A DNA stretch of 64,000 bases, from contig OX243817.1 in the NCBI GenBank assembly GCA_945859605.1, positions 19,415,634 to 19,479,633 of the forward strand, read 5' to 3'. Position numbers and translations under genes: made by a program. Position 1 is the stretch's first letter. Every line of letters begins with the position of its first letter. Below the pieces are notes generated by a model that did not search any database, was not told the origin of the DNA, and saw nothing but the letters and a program-made list of their open reading frames with translations. Source of the DNA: Lumbricus rubellus. Lineage: Eukaryota; Annelida; Clitellata; Crassiclitellata; Lumbricidae. Shown piece by piece: positions 1 to 25,909 of the stretch.

Positions 1-3000
1 TCCTCCTCCAAATCAACCAACTAAGAGGTGAGTATCAGATCTATGCAGTACTTTTCATGGAAATGATTTTGTTTCAAACATCGTATCAATTGTTGACTTG
101 ACCGTCCATGCTGGACCATTTAAATACAACTACTAATTGTTTGAAAGATGGCATGCTGTTGAGACTCTGCTGTGTTTGTTAACTGTGTCATATGGTCAGC
201 AGAGTAAGGTTGTAATGCTACATATGTAATGTAATGTAATGCTATGTATGTAATGTAATGTAGTGCTGCTAATGTACTGAAAATTTACAGAGGTTGAATA
301 TTGTTTATGCAGTTTTGAGCACTATGTTTATTTTTTATGTTTAAAAAAAATCAAATTCATGCACAGTTTGTAATTTTTAAGGACAGTTTGATTCATTGAG
401 TTCTTTTAATTTTCACTTAAACTGCGAAAGTAAGTGTTTTGTACTTTTTAGTTGATGGTCTTTCCATTTACCGTATACAGACAATATTATCACATATATA
501 GATATATATAAAATTATATATATATATTATTGTATGTATATTGTATAATCTGTTTATTTGGTTGCACTTGTATTTATTCTCAGTTTAACTCATTAATGTG
601 TGTTAGAATGACATCTCGGTTCAGTGTATTTAAGTATTAATGAACGACAAAAATATTGTTAACGATAATTATAGAAATAATAATAGAAGTTGTGTCTCTT
701 TCTGGTTTGTCCATTTTTGTTATAAGACATAATGTAGATTATTATAATTATCATCATGATTGTATTATCAATATAACCCTTTTTACTTTACTCTGGAGTG
801 TGTAATTTTACATTATAGTGTTGAAGTTGCAAAGCCTTCAACAGTTCCTGAAGTGAAAAAACTGAAGGTCAGTAACTTGTAAATTTAATTATTTCACTGG
901 TCCTGGTTGATTTGCCACAATCAGGCATAAATTTGTCAATCTTAGGTAGAGCTTTATTGCCAGGCTTTATACTGTACGTAGAAAACTGCATATTGCTATT
1001 GCTGCTCTTCAATTTTGAAGCCAGGATTATTTTCTTATACCTTCAGTTTCTCGAACTTTAAGCTATATTGAACATCAAGTGCAAACACGTGGATGCTTAG
1101 CTCTGTTTTTTTTAAATTTTAATATTATCGAACTTTTGCTTTTTCTTGTGAAGGTATTTAACTGTCCTTGTCAAACTATTGGCTAAGCGATTTATCGAAG
1201 TTGCAATCTGAAGTAACGGTTATGTCATGTACTTCAAGAAGTTACAGTTATATTCTGTACCTCAGGAAGTTCTGGTTATATCCTGTGCATCAAGAATTGG
1301 TTTTTATAGATCCTGTACCTCAAGAAGTTCTGGTTATATCCTGTACCTCAGTACTTGAGACCTGTTTTAGCTGAATAAGAATAATAACAACTGTTTCATT
1401 TCTTGACTGGCTCAAAGCATTAGATGCGGATGATACACAAAGGTGATGTAGCTATCAAGTAGTTGATGGTTACTTTGTTTTCACAGGTACCTGAACCTCC
1501 TGTAAAAGAAGAAAAACCTCCAGGTTTGGTTGATTATTGTAACTAATTAAATTAATTTTTTTTAAGAACATGCAATGCTTTCTTATGCACGATGAGGGTA
1601 CGTAAGAACTCCGAAAATGAGTAGAGATCTTGAAGGGCACCATTTAAATTCATGTGATTGATAGAAAATAATTTTTTGCAGAAGTTCCTTTTTTTCTCGA
1701 TTTCTATGTGAACCATGTGAACTGTTTGCATTGTATTATACACATATATTTTGTGGACCAATTATTATGTGCGTTTGATTTGTTGATAGACACATGACTA
1801 TGCAAGTGATGGTGAAAATTGAACGCAAAGTAACCTGGCATAATTCTGTTCTATTTTTGGATTAATAAAGCACCTCTCTTGAATGTTTTTAGTGATTGGT
1901 ATAATTTTATCATACTTTAGGTGTTTATGTTCAGGTGATTGTGTGTATAGAGTGTGAATAAATTTGCAGAAAATTTTTATCGCCCTTGTACGGCAAATAA
2001 GCATAAATTGGGTAGAAATTAGTTTTTTTCAAATTTATCTTGTTGTAGTAGTTCTTTTATTAGTTGATATTTGTTCTTTTTTAGTTGCATTACTACCGAT
2101 AGTTGATGATGCAAAACAGGCCAAGCTGAGGAAGAAGAAGGAAGAGGAGGACAGGAAACGTCTAGAGCAAGAGAAGGCAAAGTTAGCGTTGCAGAGAAGA
2201 GAGGAAGAAGAAGTGGCACAGAATAAAGGTTTCGTGTTCTCGAAGTTCAATAGCAGATCCATGTTTCAGAAAATTTAAGTCTTTCTTAAAAGTTACCATC
2301 CTTACCCAACACCCATATTTTTTTGCTCATATTCTTACATGGAGGAGCCTACTGATGAGATAAACTCCACCACTGGTTGTACTCTGCCAGTGCCAGTCCC
2401 AAGCTTGGATAAAGGAGGAGGGCGACACTAATCTTTGAAATGGCAGTGTTGTTAAACAGCAACAAGTCCCTGATTGTGTCAGAGGATGGTATTTATTAAC
2501 CCTTTCGCTACAGAACCCGTCGCGGCGACAAGTTATTAAGCCTGTATGCGGGTCTGGTCCCGTAACGAAAGGGTTAAGCGCTAGTTTTATGTCGTTCATT
2601 TTGATGTCAATCTGTGTGTCAATTCATGTCTTGTTTGCAATGCTTTTAGAGTTGGAGTTCATCTTGGACAGGCTTCTGAGTGAGTCGAAGAAATCTGTGG
2701 ACAGTGCGGCAGCTGCCCAGAAATTGGCGGCACATGCCATCAAGGAACACTCCAAGAATCTTAAGCAGGCCATGGAGGTAGTTGGCTAAATAATCGTAAA
2801 AAGAGTTTGATAATAAAATGGCAGATCCATTTTCGTTTGGTTTAACTCATTCCCGCCGGATCGGGTCACCCGCGACCCGATTAACAGGATAGGTATCAAA
2901 ACAATTCCGGCGGGAAAGGGTTAAGATTGTAAATGCCGTGTGTAAATGCTTGTGAATGCAACGTCTTTGGTAACATGTTTTGTGATACGGTGTGTAAATT

Positions 3001-6000
3001 GGACCACTTTTGAAAAGGGATAATGATGAAAATGTCAATATTAATGTTAACTCTTTAGTTCTTGGAGGGCATGTTAACAAATGCAGTATATTAAGTTACT
3101 AGGTTTGGGGAACCTAACACCATTTCACATTGAGCAGAATCGCATGTGAATTGGGAGTATATGTAAATGAGTCAACACCATTAAAGTCAGTACAATTGTA
3201 GCTGCATTGGAAAAGCTAAGTAAATCGCACGAAGATCTTAGATTGTAAATTACTGTTACGAAAAAGATAAGAGCATGAAACAGTTTAAAGTGTTGTTTTT
3301 AGGACAGACTATCGAAATTACTTTAAAAGGAAATAAAAGGCAACTGAAATATTTGATGTGGTTTCTTTAAGTTGATGTGTGTTTCTGGTGTAATGTAGAG
3401 TGCAAGTACTGAGACTGAATGGAACGCTGTGGTGGATACGCATCAATCGAGAGCAGATGCTGTCTGGACTTCAGATACAGCGGCCGAAAAAGCCAAGTAA
3501 GTGACTCTTGTATGCCTCTCGTGTTTCATGACCGAAGCTTCCACCTATCTTTTGAAGTTGTAATAATTATTATAATAATAAGAAGAATCTTTACTTTAAA
3601 AGAAATTAAAATGTGACTGGGTTGGTACCTTGAAGGGGCAGTAGCGGCGCTAGGGGAGCTAAGCCCCCCAAAAAGGCCATCCATTTTTTCCCATGTAAAA
3701 TAGAATATTTGGATGATTACCCCCCCCCCCCCCCCCCCAAAAACAAAAAAAAGAACCAGCTGACTAAAAAAGTGAAAATGGAAATTTTGTACGAGATTTC
3801 AACCGGATGACTAAAAAACGCCAGAAATTTTGGCAAATGAAAATGGAAAATTTCCTCCCGAGTTCAGCTCCCCCAAAACTGAAATCCTGGCGCCACCACC
3901 GCTACATAAATTTTGATTGATTGATATGGGTTATGTTGATTACAATCAGTTTGAGCTAATAAGCTGCTTTGAGCAGTAATATGCTGTGAACAGTACCAAA
4001 TAGGCACCAAGTGATGAAAAGGCACAAATTATTTGAGAATGGACATACTATGCTGTGCTTATCTATAGTTCTCTGTGTGCTGCAATTTTTTCAGACTGCA
4101 TTTGGAAAAGTTGCATTCCACGATTACTGACGGAAAAGCCGATAAAGTTACGAAAAAGAACAAAGTACTTTTGGCTGCAGAAGAAGAATTAAATAAGCTG
4201 AATTATTCTTTTCGCTCTGCAACAAATGAGGTTTGTGGGATATTTTATCGTGATATATATACCGGGTATATTTAATCTTGGCAGCCTGTCCAATGATACG
4301 GTTTGTTTCGTTTAGCGATGGTTTTCACAGCCTCATTCGGCTTGTTTGAATCTTCCCACTTGTTAGCAGTTTTACACTTGAGAGCTCTGCATTATTATCC
4401 TCTTTTACTTTGTTGTTTATCCTTTCACTCTAGAAATTTATGCATGTGCCGCTGATATTTGCAGTTATTTATTACATTATGCATAAAATAAAATTTCCTG
4501 TGCTGTGATTTTCATCATTCAGTCCATGCTAACACACCAGTCAGCATTTCTTGTTTCTTCGTGTTCTTCAATAGCTCAGCAAAGCTCAGTCAGAGGCAAA
4601 GGTTTTGGGTGAATATCGTGATCTCGTAAAGAAAGGAAGAGAACGTTTCAAAAAGGAATTGGAATCCATTTTGCCTGATGTGAAAAGTGGCGAACGGATT
4701 TCTAGTAGGCATTTGAACTCTTGACATTATGTAATACATGTATTTATATATGTGTGCGTGCGGTTGTGTGTATAACTTAAGAAACTGTATAACTGTAGTG
4801 TCTCAGACATAGCATGTAGTTCCAATAAAATAGTTTCTCTTATGCATTCAGTAAATGGGAATTTATTTATTTCATATGTTTTGATCTTTGTCAAATACGA
4901 CTCTCTTTTAAATTTTTTTAATCCGCACTAATGTCACACCTTTTGTAAATGTCGCAAACAGAAATCAGCAAGAGACATTTTTAGCAATCGTAGGAAAAAA
5001 TATTCATTAAAGCAAGGTTTGTGGATTGACTAAGCTGCATTTCTGATCACATTTCAATTGACCAAGTAAGAGCAGAAAATCCATTGGTTCTCCACTTGAT
5101 AGTAGCTGCTACCATTGTAATGGTAGAAACAAAGTTCCATCGGCATTTAAAATTGAACATAACCAACAACTTATGCATGAAATACACAAAAACTGAGAAA
5201 TTATATAAAAATGTATAATTGTATAATATTTATATTCATTAGGCTATCTTAACAATGTACACTGTACACGTAGCAGATTGCTTATCATGACTTTGCAAAG
5301 TAGTTTTTGTTCCATTATTCAGGTGGTCAATTGACAGAGACTGAGCTGAACTCTCTTATAGCTCACGCGCACCGTCGCATTGACCAGCTGCAGAAGCTGT
5401 TGGCGGAGCAGCAGGTGATGGAGCAGCAGCGCATTGAGAAGTCGCTTGACAGGCAGAAGGAAGAAGATGGTACGCTAGCAGAAGAAATGCTGTCCAGAGA
5501 AAAGGATCGTTGGGCTGCTGATCTTGAGATTCTCAAACAGAAATGGGTTCGTAATTATTGCGTCATAAACAGCATAATTGTAAGATAAAGACAAATGGAG
5601 CGGAATGAATAAATCATTGAATATCGCATAGTAATTATTTATTATGATCAATTAAGTTTGTAGAATTTATTTTTTAAATTACAACAATTTAGATAAACTC
5701 CAGATTTTGTTAGATAAGTGAGAATTTTCATTTCTTTGGACCTCAAATGGGACCTAGTATATGTTCTCATTAATGGAATTTTCTCTTTTGTCTGCATTTT
5801 CGAAAGAGTGTCCTGTATGGTGTTCGATTTCATATTATTTAAGTCCTGTGCCACCTTAGTTAACTCTTCTAACATGAGAGGTTTCATGTCAGTAACTTGA
5901 CCAGGCAAGTCTTTGGATTGATGCTGACTGGTCTATATAATTTATTTACACTATGTTGCTGTATGTTGTCCTCCTCAGACCTTGAACCTGTGGGATGTCT

Positions 6001-7800
6001 TAGAAATTAGAATTATCAAAATATTTTTCTCTGATGATTTTTTTCTTTGTGTTTTAATGACTTTAGTCCAGTGCCAGCAGACCTTCGTTGAGGTACGTAG
6101 GAGTTACTCTGGTACAGTGTCTAGTTGCATATGTATATGAATGTGGTTGATTGTCTTTGCAGGACAGTGAAGCTCGTATTCAGTTTGAGATAGACCTACG
6201 TGCGCAGTTGTCTCGTCAGGCCGCAGCACACAGCGACCACATTGTTGAAGTCCTCAAAGTCCAGGAGCGAGAGCTGGAAGCGAAGTTCCAGTTGAAACTG
6301 AGCGAACACATCCAGAAGGAAAAGGAAGCGTTCCAGCAACAGGTGGCTGGTTGGGTCGCCAGACTGCATGGCATAGAAGCGGCTCTTGACAGTAAGATTT
6401 ATTTCTGTTTGCCAGCAGGAACTAACTCATTTCTAACAGAGAGTGTAGTAAAATGTATGGAAATCCTATACCCTCCGGCATTAAAGGGTTAAGTATTTGC
6501 TTCAATGAAACATTTATGCTATAAGTATTTGCTTCAATGAAACATTTATGCTATACTTTGAAACGGAACAGCCTGGTGATATTTCTATTCTATTATGTTT
6601 TGGGATTTATACTGCGCCTCTCACAGTACAACCTAATCAGAGGTGCTCCCAGTACGAAGAACTCCATTTCATTTCTTGTCTGCGCTTATTAGCGTAACTT
6701 TCAGCTTATTGTGCATTATAGTCCTGCACGATGTTTTTCACTTGTTCACCACATCATTGTTTTGCCGGTACCGTTTAGTGCTGTCTGCGTGTGACTTGCA
6801 CCTTTCTTAAAATTAATCTGGATGCATTTTGAATTGTAGCACATGCAGGAAATTGGTCTATTGTTCAATGTCTTAATGAGTTCAAACGGTATTTTATGCT
6901 ACTTAGAATGCCAAGATATGCACTTGTAGCATTGATATCATTCAATCACTTGGTTAATCAATATGCCAGGCGCCTGCTTTCTACCAGTTGCTTAGGACCT
7001 ATCTTTTTAGCCGTGGCTGGGCTGGGAGTGCCTCTGAGTAGGCTTCTTGAAGGGGCGCTATATAAGTTTTCGGAATGAATGAATAATCAACTAATAATTG
7101 AATTTTTTTGCTCTGTATGCTACAATGGCTGGATGAATGTAGTAGTGGTTTTATCGATTGAAGCAGCATCAGACGTTTTGTAGGTCGTGCTGAAATGGAG
7201 AAGCAAGGTCGAAAGGCGCAGGAGTTATGGCTCGCCTGCCAGACACTCCAGAACGTCGTCGACAAAGGACAGGACGCGGCAACATGGGAGGAACAGTTGA
7301 AAGCTCTCAAGCCGGAGGTCGGTGCGATACGAGAGGCGTGCATCAGCAACCCGATGATAGTGACCATCCTGGAGGCGATACCAGATGCAGCCGTCTCGCG
7401 AGGCGTCTGGACGGAAACGGCGCTCGTAGAACGTTTTGAAAAGGTCAACAAAATCTGCCGACGCGTGGCGTTGATCGATGAAACTGGCGGATCGCTCTTC
7501 AAATTCTTCGTCTCCTACCTACAGTCCTTCTTCGTCTTCCGCTCGTCACGAGTCTTCTCCGAATCCGAAGAAATAAACCCGAGCGGCTTGAGCACCTTTG
7601 CGCTGCTCGATAACGCGCGTCATTCGCTCGAGCACAACGATTTGGAGCAGGCGGTGCGCTACATTAACCAGCTGCGTGGGGAGCCACGCCGGGTTGCGGC
7701 CGACTGGCTGCTGGAGGCGAGGCTTAGACTGGAGACAAAGCAGGCGTCGGAGGTTCTGCTCGCCTACGCTTCGGCTGTGGGGCTCGGTTCATTGTACTAG
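1..7800 (+). CDS. IMMT: MICOS complex subunit MIC60 (mitofilin), 3' portion, 11 exons
   Basis: Inner-mitochondrial-membrane organiser that forms crista junctions within the MICOS complex. Exons read from the sequence: <1-27, 819-867, 1487-1523, 2085-2228, 2650-2777, 3399-3496, 4095-4230, 4575-4704, 5323-5546, 6163-6391, 7184-7800. All junctions are GT-AG and keep one frame for about 605 residues ending at TAG 7798-7800. The product is Pro/Lys-rich, then a long Lys/Glu/Gln coiled coil (exons 2085-6391), then the mitofilin C-terminal domain. Diagnostic segments are LSRQAAAHSDHI followed by VLKVQERELEAKF in exon 6163-6391, and the ending LLAYASAVGLGSLY, close to vertebrate MIC60. The mitochondrial presequence and membrane helix lie before the window. 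The start of the exon at 2085 could instead be 2109 (same frame). Introns carry TTAA hairpins, a hAT-like element and LINE tails. Confidence 0.93.
1222..1350. repeat. short tandem repeat, about 28-bp unit, about 5 degenerate copies
   Basis: In MIC60 intron 2. Units read roughly ATCCTGTACCTCAAGAAG then TTCTGGTT, with substitutions between copies. No coding signal; the open frame across it is caused by the repeat. Confidence 0.7.
2496..2577. mobile_element. TTAA-flanked hairpin MITE, type A (82 bp)
   Basis: Bounded on both sides by TTAA. Inverted ends start CCCTTTCG and match after one mismatch (CCCTTTCGCTAC against CCCTTTCGTTAC). Lies in MIC60 intron 4. TTAA target duplication and CCCTTT ends fit a piggyBac-type non-autonomous element (inference). 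Confidence 0.75.
2842..2924. mobile_element. TTAA-flanked hairpin MITE, type B (83 bp)
   Basis: TTAA at both edges. Inverted ends share TTCCCGCCGGA, with outer bases CTCA versus CCCT. The interior has a second GC-rich inverted block (CGGGT/ACCCG). Lies in MIC60 intron 5, 265 bp from type A, with an unrelated interior. Confidence 0.75.
3636..3905. mobile_element. hAT-like non-autonomous element (about 270 bp)
   Basis: In MIC60 intron 6. Starts near CAGTAGCGGCGCTAGG and ends near CCTGGCGCCACCACCGCTA, which are imperfect inverted ends of the CAGTGGCGG type. The interior carries GACTAAAAAA twice, a motif shared with the elements at 9127 and 34277. No clean 8-bp target duplication was found, so the borders are approximate. 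Confidence 0.55.
6163..7800 (+). CDS. IMMT: MIC60 lipid-binding/mitofilin C-terminal domain exons
   Basis: Two exons (6163-6391 and 7184-7800) encode the most conserved part of mitofilin: the amphipathic segment with RQAAAHSDH and GIEAALDS, then a 205-residue terminal exon rich in short helices. In the family this region binds membrane and pairs with MIC19; that role is family knowledge, not visible here. The terminal exon has a markedly higher GC content than its introns. Its open reverse frame is a shadow. Confidence 0.9.
6422..6492. mobile_element. TTAA-flanked hairpin MITE, type C (71 bp), left end decayed
   Basis: Nearly identical over its interior to the element at 35768-35839 (both contain GAGTGTAGTAAAATGTATGG and CCTCCGGCATTAAAGGG). 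The right end is AAAGGG-TTAA; the left end is mutated to CTAACTCATTT. MIC60 intron 10. Confidence 0.7.
6491..6554. repeat. direct duplication, 32-bp unit x2
   Basis: AAGTATTTGCTTCAATGAAA continuing to ATGCTAT is repeated immediately in tandem, starting at the edge of the type C hairpin element. Confidence 0.8.
6930..7080 (+). repeat. L2/CR1-like LINE 3' tail
   Basis: Contains the recurring block GGGCTGGGAGTGCCTCTGAG, then CTTCTTGAAGGGGCGCTATATAA and a GAATGAATGAAT tail. The same tail recurs at about 1616-1660, 14038-14095, 16000-16020, 17990-18035, 27225-27250 and in reverse at several sites (6600-6680, 21900-21960, 25140-25200, 35866-35935, 49838-49920). Confidence 0.65.
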
Positions 7801-7863
7801 GTACTTTTAGCGCGTCAATTCTAGCTTACCCGAGAAGATGGTAGACGTTAATTGAAATCGGTT

Positions 7864-7869
7864 AATAAA
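7864..7869 (+). terminator. poly(A) signal AATAAA after MIC60
   Basis: A canonical AATAAA lies 64 bases after the MIC60 stop, the first such hexamer downstream; a second AATAAA lies near 8258. Cleavage position not determinable. Confidence 0.6.
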
Positions 7870-8331
7870 CATTACTTGTCGGGAGAAAGGACATTAGGGT
7901 CTATAATGTCTCGTGTACTTAGTAATTGTCATTTATGCTTCTGAAGTGAAATATCTGATTTGATTTAATTTTTTCCCTTGAAATACATTCGTCTAGTGTG
8001 CTCGGAATATAGTTGAAGTCTGCTAACCATGTGTCAATATGCTTTTTTTTCTTTATTATATATTTGACTGAATTATGCATGGGTGGATTGAAGATACTGG
8101 TCAGTAATATAATTGCACGTTTTCAGAGTTTCAGTTGAAACGTCTATAGTGTACTCTTGATCCAACAGTATAAAACTAATACTTAAATTAAATTAATTAA
8201 GTTGGCTATGCCAAAGTTATAACAGGGTTATGGTGTGTCAAATTGATTTATCAATTTAATAAACTTATATAATAATAATTACACTGAATGATGTGGAGCT
8301 TTTGGTAGACTGTTTAAGCATATAAAGTATA

Positions 8332-8490
8332 CTAGCTGTACCCGGCCACGCGTTGCTGTGGCAGAATAGATCCTCCCCTTCTTCGTCCCGCTCCCTCCGC
8401 TCCTTTCCTCCCTCACACCGTCCCTTCCTGACAGCAGATAGAGCCCAAGAATGGTGAAAGGCAAGCAAAACGTATCCCGTTCTCAACATA
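8332..8490 (-). mobile_element. Helitron-like 3' fragment
   Basis: On the minus strand this ends in the hairpin GCCACAGCAACGCGTGGC followed 9 bases later by CTAG, the same terminus as the complete element at 19152-19636, and shares its purine-rich interior and GTCCCTT block. The 5' part is missing. Confidence 0.6.
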
Positions 8491-9126
8491 ATAAGCGCAT
8501 TGCAGATTTTAATTCAGCCCTGTCCTGAATGCGAGTAAAATGTCGTGGAGACATACAGAAACTTAAACTGCCAACATTGAGGTTTCGATGGTTCACTTTA
8601 ATCGGTTAACGAATATTTACGAATATTAAAAAATCTTAATATTCACGAATATTTACGAATATTAAACGCTAAAGTCACGAATACTCAATCTATGTTTACC
8701 ATGGGCCAATTCGTTCAACTTGCTCTTCACCCTCCAGAACATTCCATTTCAACTCTTTAACATCATCCATCCTAGCCTGACTCTCGGGATCTTAATCCTT
8801 GCCTATGGATTTTTTTAATAAGTTGGGTCCCACGACTTGGCTTTTTGTGGTGCCATAGAAGTTCCAAGTTTACGATTATAATATTGGCAGTGTAAATTTT
8901 AAATTACAGAACCTCAAAATCTACCACACCGAAGATGTATATGCTTATTTTTATGGCAATGTTTTCATTCCTCGCATTATAAATAGGCCTAAGGGTTAAT
9001 ATTTCAAGAAAATGTAACACAGATGGGTGTCGATGATTCGTGATAATCATACTGTCAAACTCACAAGAAAAACAAGTTAAAACAGTATGGCTAACCAATT
9101 AACAATGCCTGCTGTTCATACATGTT

Positions 9127-9367
9127 CAGGGGCGGATCCAAGGGGGAGAGGGCAATCCGGCCACGGCCCCCCATTTAGAAATGCCAATGTATCGCCCCCC
9201 CATTTGGGTTAAAGAAGTTTATAATTTGGTGTATTTCCAAGTAGTTTGGAGGTAATGACTAAAAAAGGTCATCAACTTTTTTTGGCGGATGCGAAAGAAA
9301 AAATTTTCAGACCCAAGGCCAAGAATTTTTGGGCCCCCCACGTCCAAAGTTTCTGTATCCGCCCTTG
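9127..9367. mobile_element. hAT MITE with 8-bp target duplication TACATGTT
   Basis: Inverted ends CAGGGGCGGATCCA / TGTATCCGCCCTTG; exact 8-bp direct repeat TACATGTT at 9119-9126 and 9368-9375. No coding capacity. Shares the internal motif GACTAAAAAAGGTCATC with the element at 34277. Confidence 0.88.
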
Positions 9368-9678
9368 TACATGTTTATAGCATTTTTATTGCGCAATTTG
9401 GGTAGCTATGGGTGAGCGCCATTAACCCATTTCTTACATGTACCGATTGCAACTACCTGCACAGTAGGTTACTGTGTTAAACAATATCAACAATGCCGTA
9501 TGCTTACAGACTTAAAAACCAGTTTTGCGAAACAATAACCCACAACGGGCAAATTTAATTTATGCTGTAAACCAATCTTCCAAATGCATTAGAAGATTTT
9601 TAAAAAAATCTTTGGAGTGACAAAAACCTGAATCAGAGAATTGGTTAAACCTAGTTCCAGCACATCTGTCATGTCATG

Positions 9679-10121
9679 TCAATCACCGACGTCGCTGCGC
9701 GACGGTTGGTCACATGCATGAACTACAGCTCTCCACTGTCTCGTGTCGCGTGCAGCGACGAGAAGGTGGGATCCGGAAAGACGGGACCAAGCCAGAATGT
9801 TGTCAATCCAGCTAATACGCGGTCTACCCTTGCGTCGATATCCTTCCACGTGACCCAGCATGATGGCTTTTTTTACGCAATCCTGCGGAATCATGATGAT
9901 ATCACCAAAATAGGAGAGTTTGCGAGCCTTGATGGAACCCAAGAGCTCTGGTGAAGTTCCGATAAACTTGCTGCATGGATAGTTAGTTTGAGCGTCCAAG
10001 AAATGCGCAAAAGCTTACGGGTACATTTGTTCTCGAAACTCTGTATCTGCTTTTCCTCCGCCTTTTTGAATACCCATGATTCGCAACCATAGGTTGCGAC
10101 TGACCAGGCCAAGGACAGCAC
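9679..10121 (-). pseudogene. LINE reverse-transcriptase C-terminal fragment, frameshifted
   Basis: Two overlapping minus frames (10121-9891, then 9999-9679) together look like a LINE polyprotein C-terminus: YGCESWVFKKAEEKQIQSFE and LLRISW in the first, RKLSYFGDI and GRPRISWIDNI in the second. These are typical of non-LTR retrotransposon ends. The split between frames implies an indel near 9950; 5' truncated. Clade uncertain. Confidence 0.7.
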
Positions 10122-11632
10122 ATCTACTTTGATATAAACTTTGATTCAAAATATGGACCAAACATTACGGGTATAATAGTGCAATGCATTTGGACATTCA
10201 CCAACTGGACCTGAAATATATCATCACATAAGACAAGTAACGAAATTTAAATTGTTAGTGAAGCTGCTAAGGCATGATCCAAAGGCACAATCTAATCACA
10301 GTTTAACAAATACAAAACAAACTGGAATAACCCAGAATCAAATAATTGCGGAATTCGTACGAAGCATCCAACATCTGCATGACTTCATAACGGCAAAGTT
10401 CATCGTAACTCCTCGAAAATAAATCGTATTCGGAATACAGTTCTCAGTATTCCGTGATCTGTTGCTATATGTCAGAAATCAAAACAAACAATATATCACG
10501 AGTCTGTCATGTTAAGATGAAAATAGCGTCATTTCACAATCTCTTGCTCTTCAACTCCAAGAAACTGATGAGAATACAACAATAATCAGCTCACAAAAGC
10601 TTTGCTTTCATTGGTCTTGTAACCTGGAACAACCTTCCACACGAAGAAGCTAGAGGTCGGTTATAGTCAGTCAATCTCCTTCTCTGTTCCACATGCTCTT
10701 AATATCTAGCCTATTCTCCTTGGGTCAGTAATGGTACCATTTCCATTGTGCTTTATACACTACACTTTCATTTAGCTGAGCTGTGTTAGTAAGATTGTTT
10801 AGTAAATGGCTTAGAAACTGATGTTCATATATAATTAATTATTATTACACAGTGTTTAAGGTCAAACCTGACAGTTTTAAATATTTCAGTTTCTCAGCAA
10901 GCCAGAAAAATAATGGAAAGTAATCAGACTTTTCAAAGGTGTAGACCAGATAAATAAACTAGTAGCAATAGGCAATACACTTTTACTAACAACAGTTGAT
11001 GCATTTGTCCTCGAGTTGAAGGAATGAGGGAGAGGTGTGACGATAATTATGTAATCCGAAACCAGGATATTCCATTCACCTTTTCCATTGCATTTATGCA
11101 AATAAGTATAAGTACCAAAGAAGTTGGCAATTAAATGCAATCCCACAAACGTTCCACGGCTCGAAAACAATGCTTCAATCATTTAAAACTGATTCCTGAA
11201 CCATCATGAACTGTTCAATTTTAAATAATTAATCATAAATTCAGTAGCGCTATTGCGAAATGGCAAAATGCTTAGTTTTGAATTTTCCTTCTGATACAAA
11301 TTAAAGTGTCAGACTCAAAACACAGCTAAGCAAGTTATTACGACAGTCATGGCTGTACCTCCGCTACTTTCAAAATCGGTCATATTGTAGACTCACAAGT
11401 GCAGAAAACAGTTTAAATCTGCTAAAGGAAATCGTAAAAAATCACATGTTGAAATCTGCGCTTAGAAGCAAAGTTGCAAGAATTACGAGATCAGATGCTA
11501 ATTAGAAAAAAGCAGATAACACGTTGATTACAAATCACGTTCACTAAATCTTCAAGCTGAAATCGGCGTCAGTCATGTATGTAACAAAGAATAATTTCCG
11601 TATTTATCTTTTCTTGGCCAAATCAACACAAG

Positions 11633-25687
<14,055 letters not shown>

Positions 25688-25719
25688 CTGAAATCGAGCA
25701 TTAAATACTTCCACAGGTT

Positions 25720-25909
25720 AAAATAAATCACAATTATTATTTTGTTTTTGAGTTTTTGTATAAAATAAATCACAATTATTATTTTGTTTTTGAGTTTTTA
25801 TATAAAATAAATCACAATTATTATTTTGTTTTTGAGTTCATTTTGAGTTCATTCATTCATTTATATAAAATAAAGCACAGCTATTATTTTGTTTTTGAGT
25901 TTTTGTATA
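25720..25909. repeat. 44-bp direct repeat, four copies
   Basis: Unit ATAAAATAAATCACAATTAT then TATTTTGTTTTTGAGTTTTT; the last copy is interrupted by a CATTCATT stretch. Immediately upstream (transcript sense) of the first visible SH3D19-like exon. Confidence 0.9.

Larger units (their letters stand above)
7801..11632. other. intergenic region between MIC60 and SH3D19-like 3' ends
   Basis: Convergent 3' flanks. Holds the MIC60 3' UTR, a Helitron fragment (8332), a hAT MITE (9127) and a decayed LINE (9679-10121). From 10150 to 11632 I see only AT-rich DNA with no recognisable gene; part is probably the 3' UTR of the minus-strand SH3D19-like gene, but no clear poly(A) signal was identified. Confidence 0.6.

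Noticed and set aside
7045..7070. TATATAA words as promoters
   Set aside because: They belong to the dispersed LINE/SINE tail GCGCTATATAA, which occurs more than ten times with no adjacent gene start.
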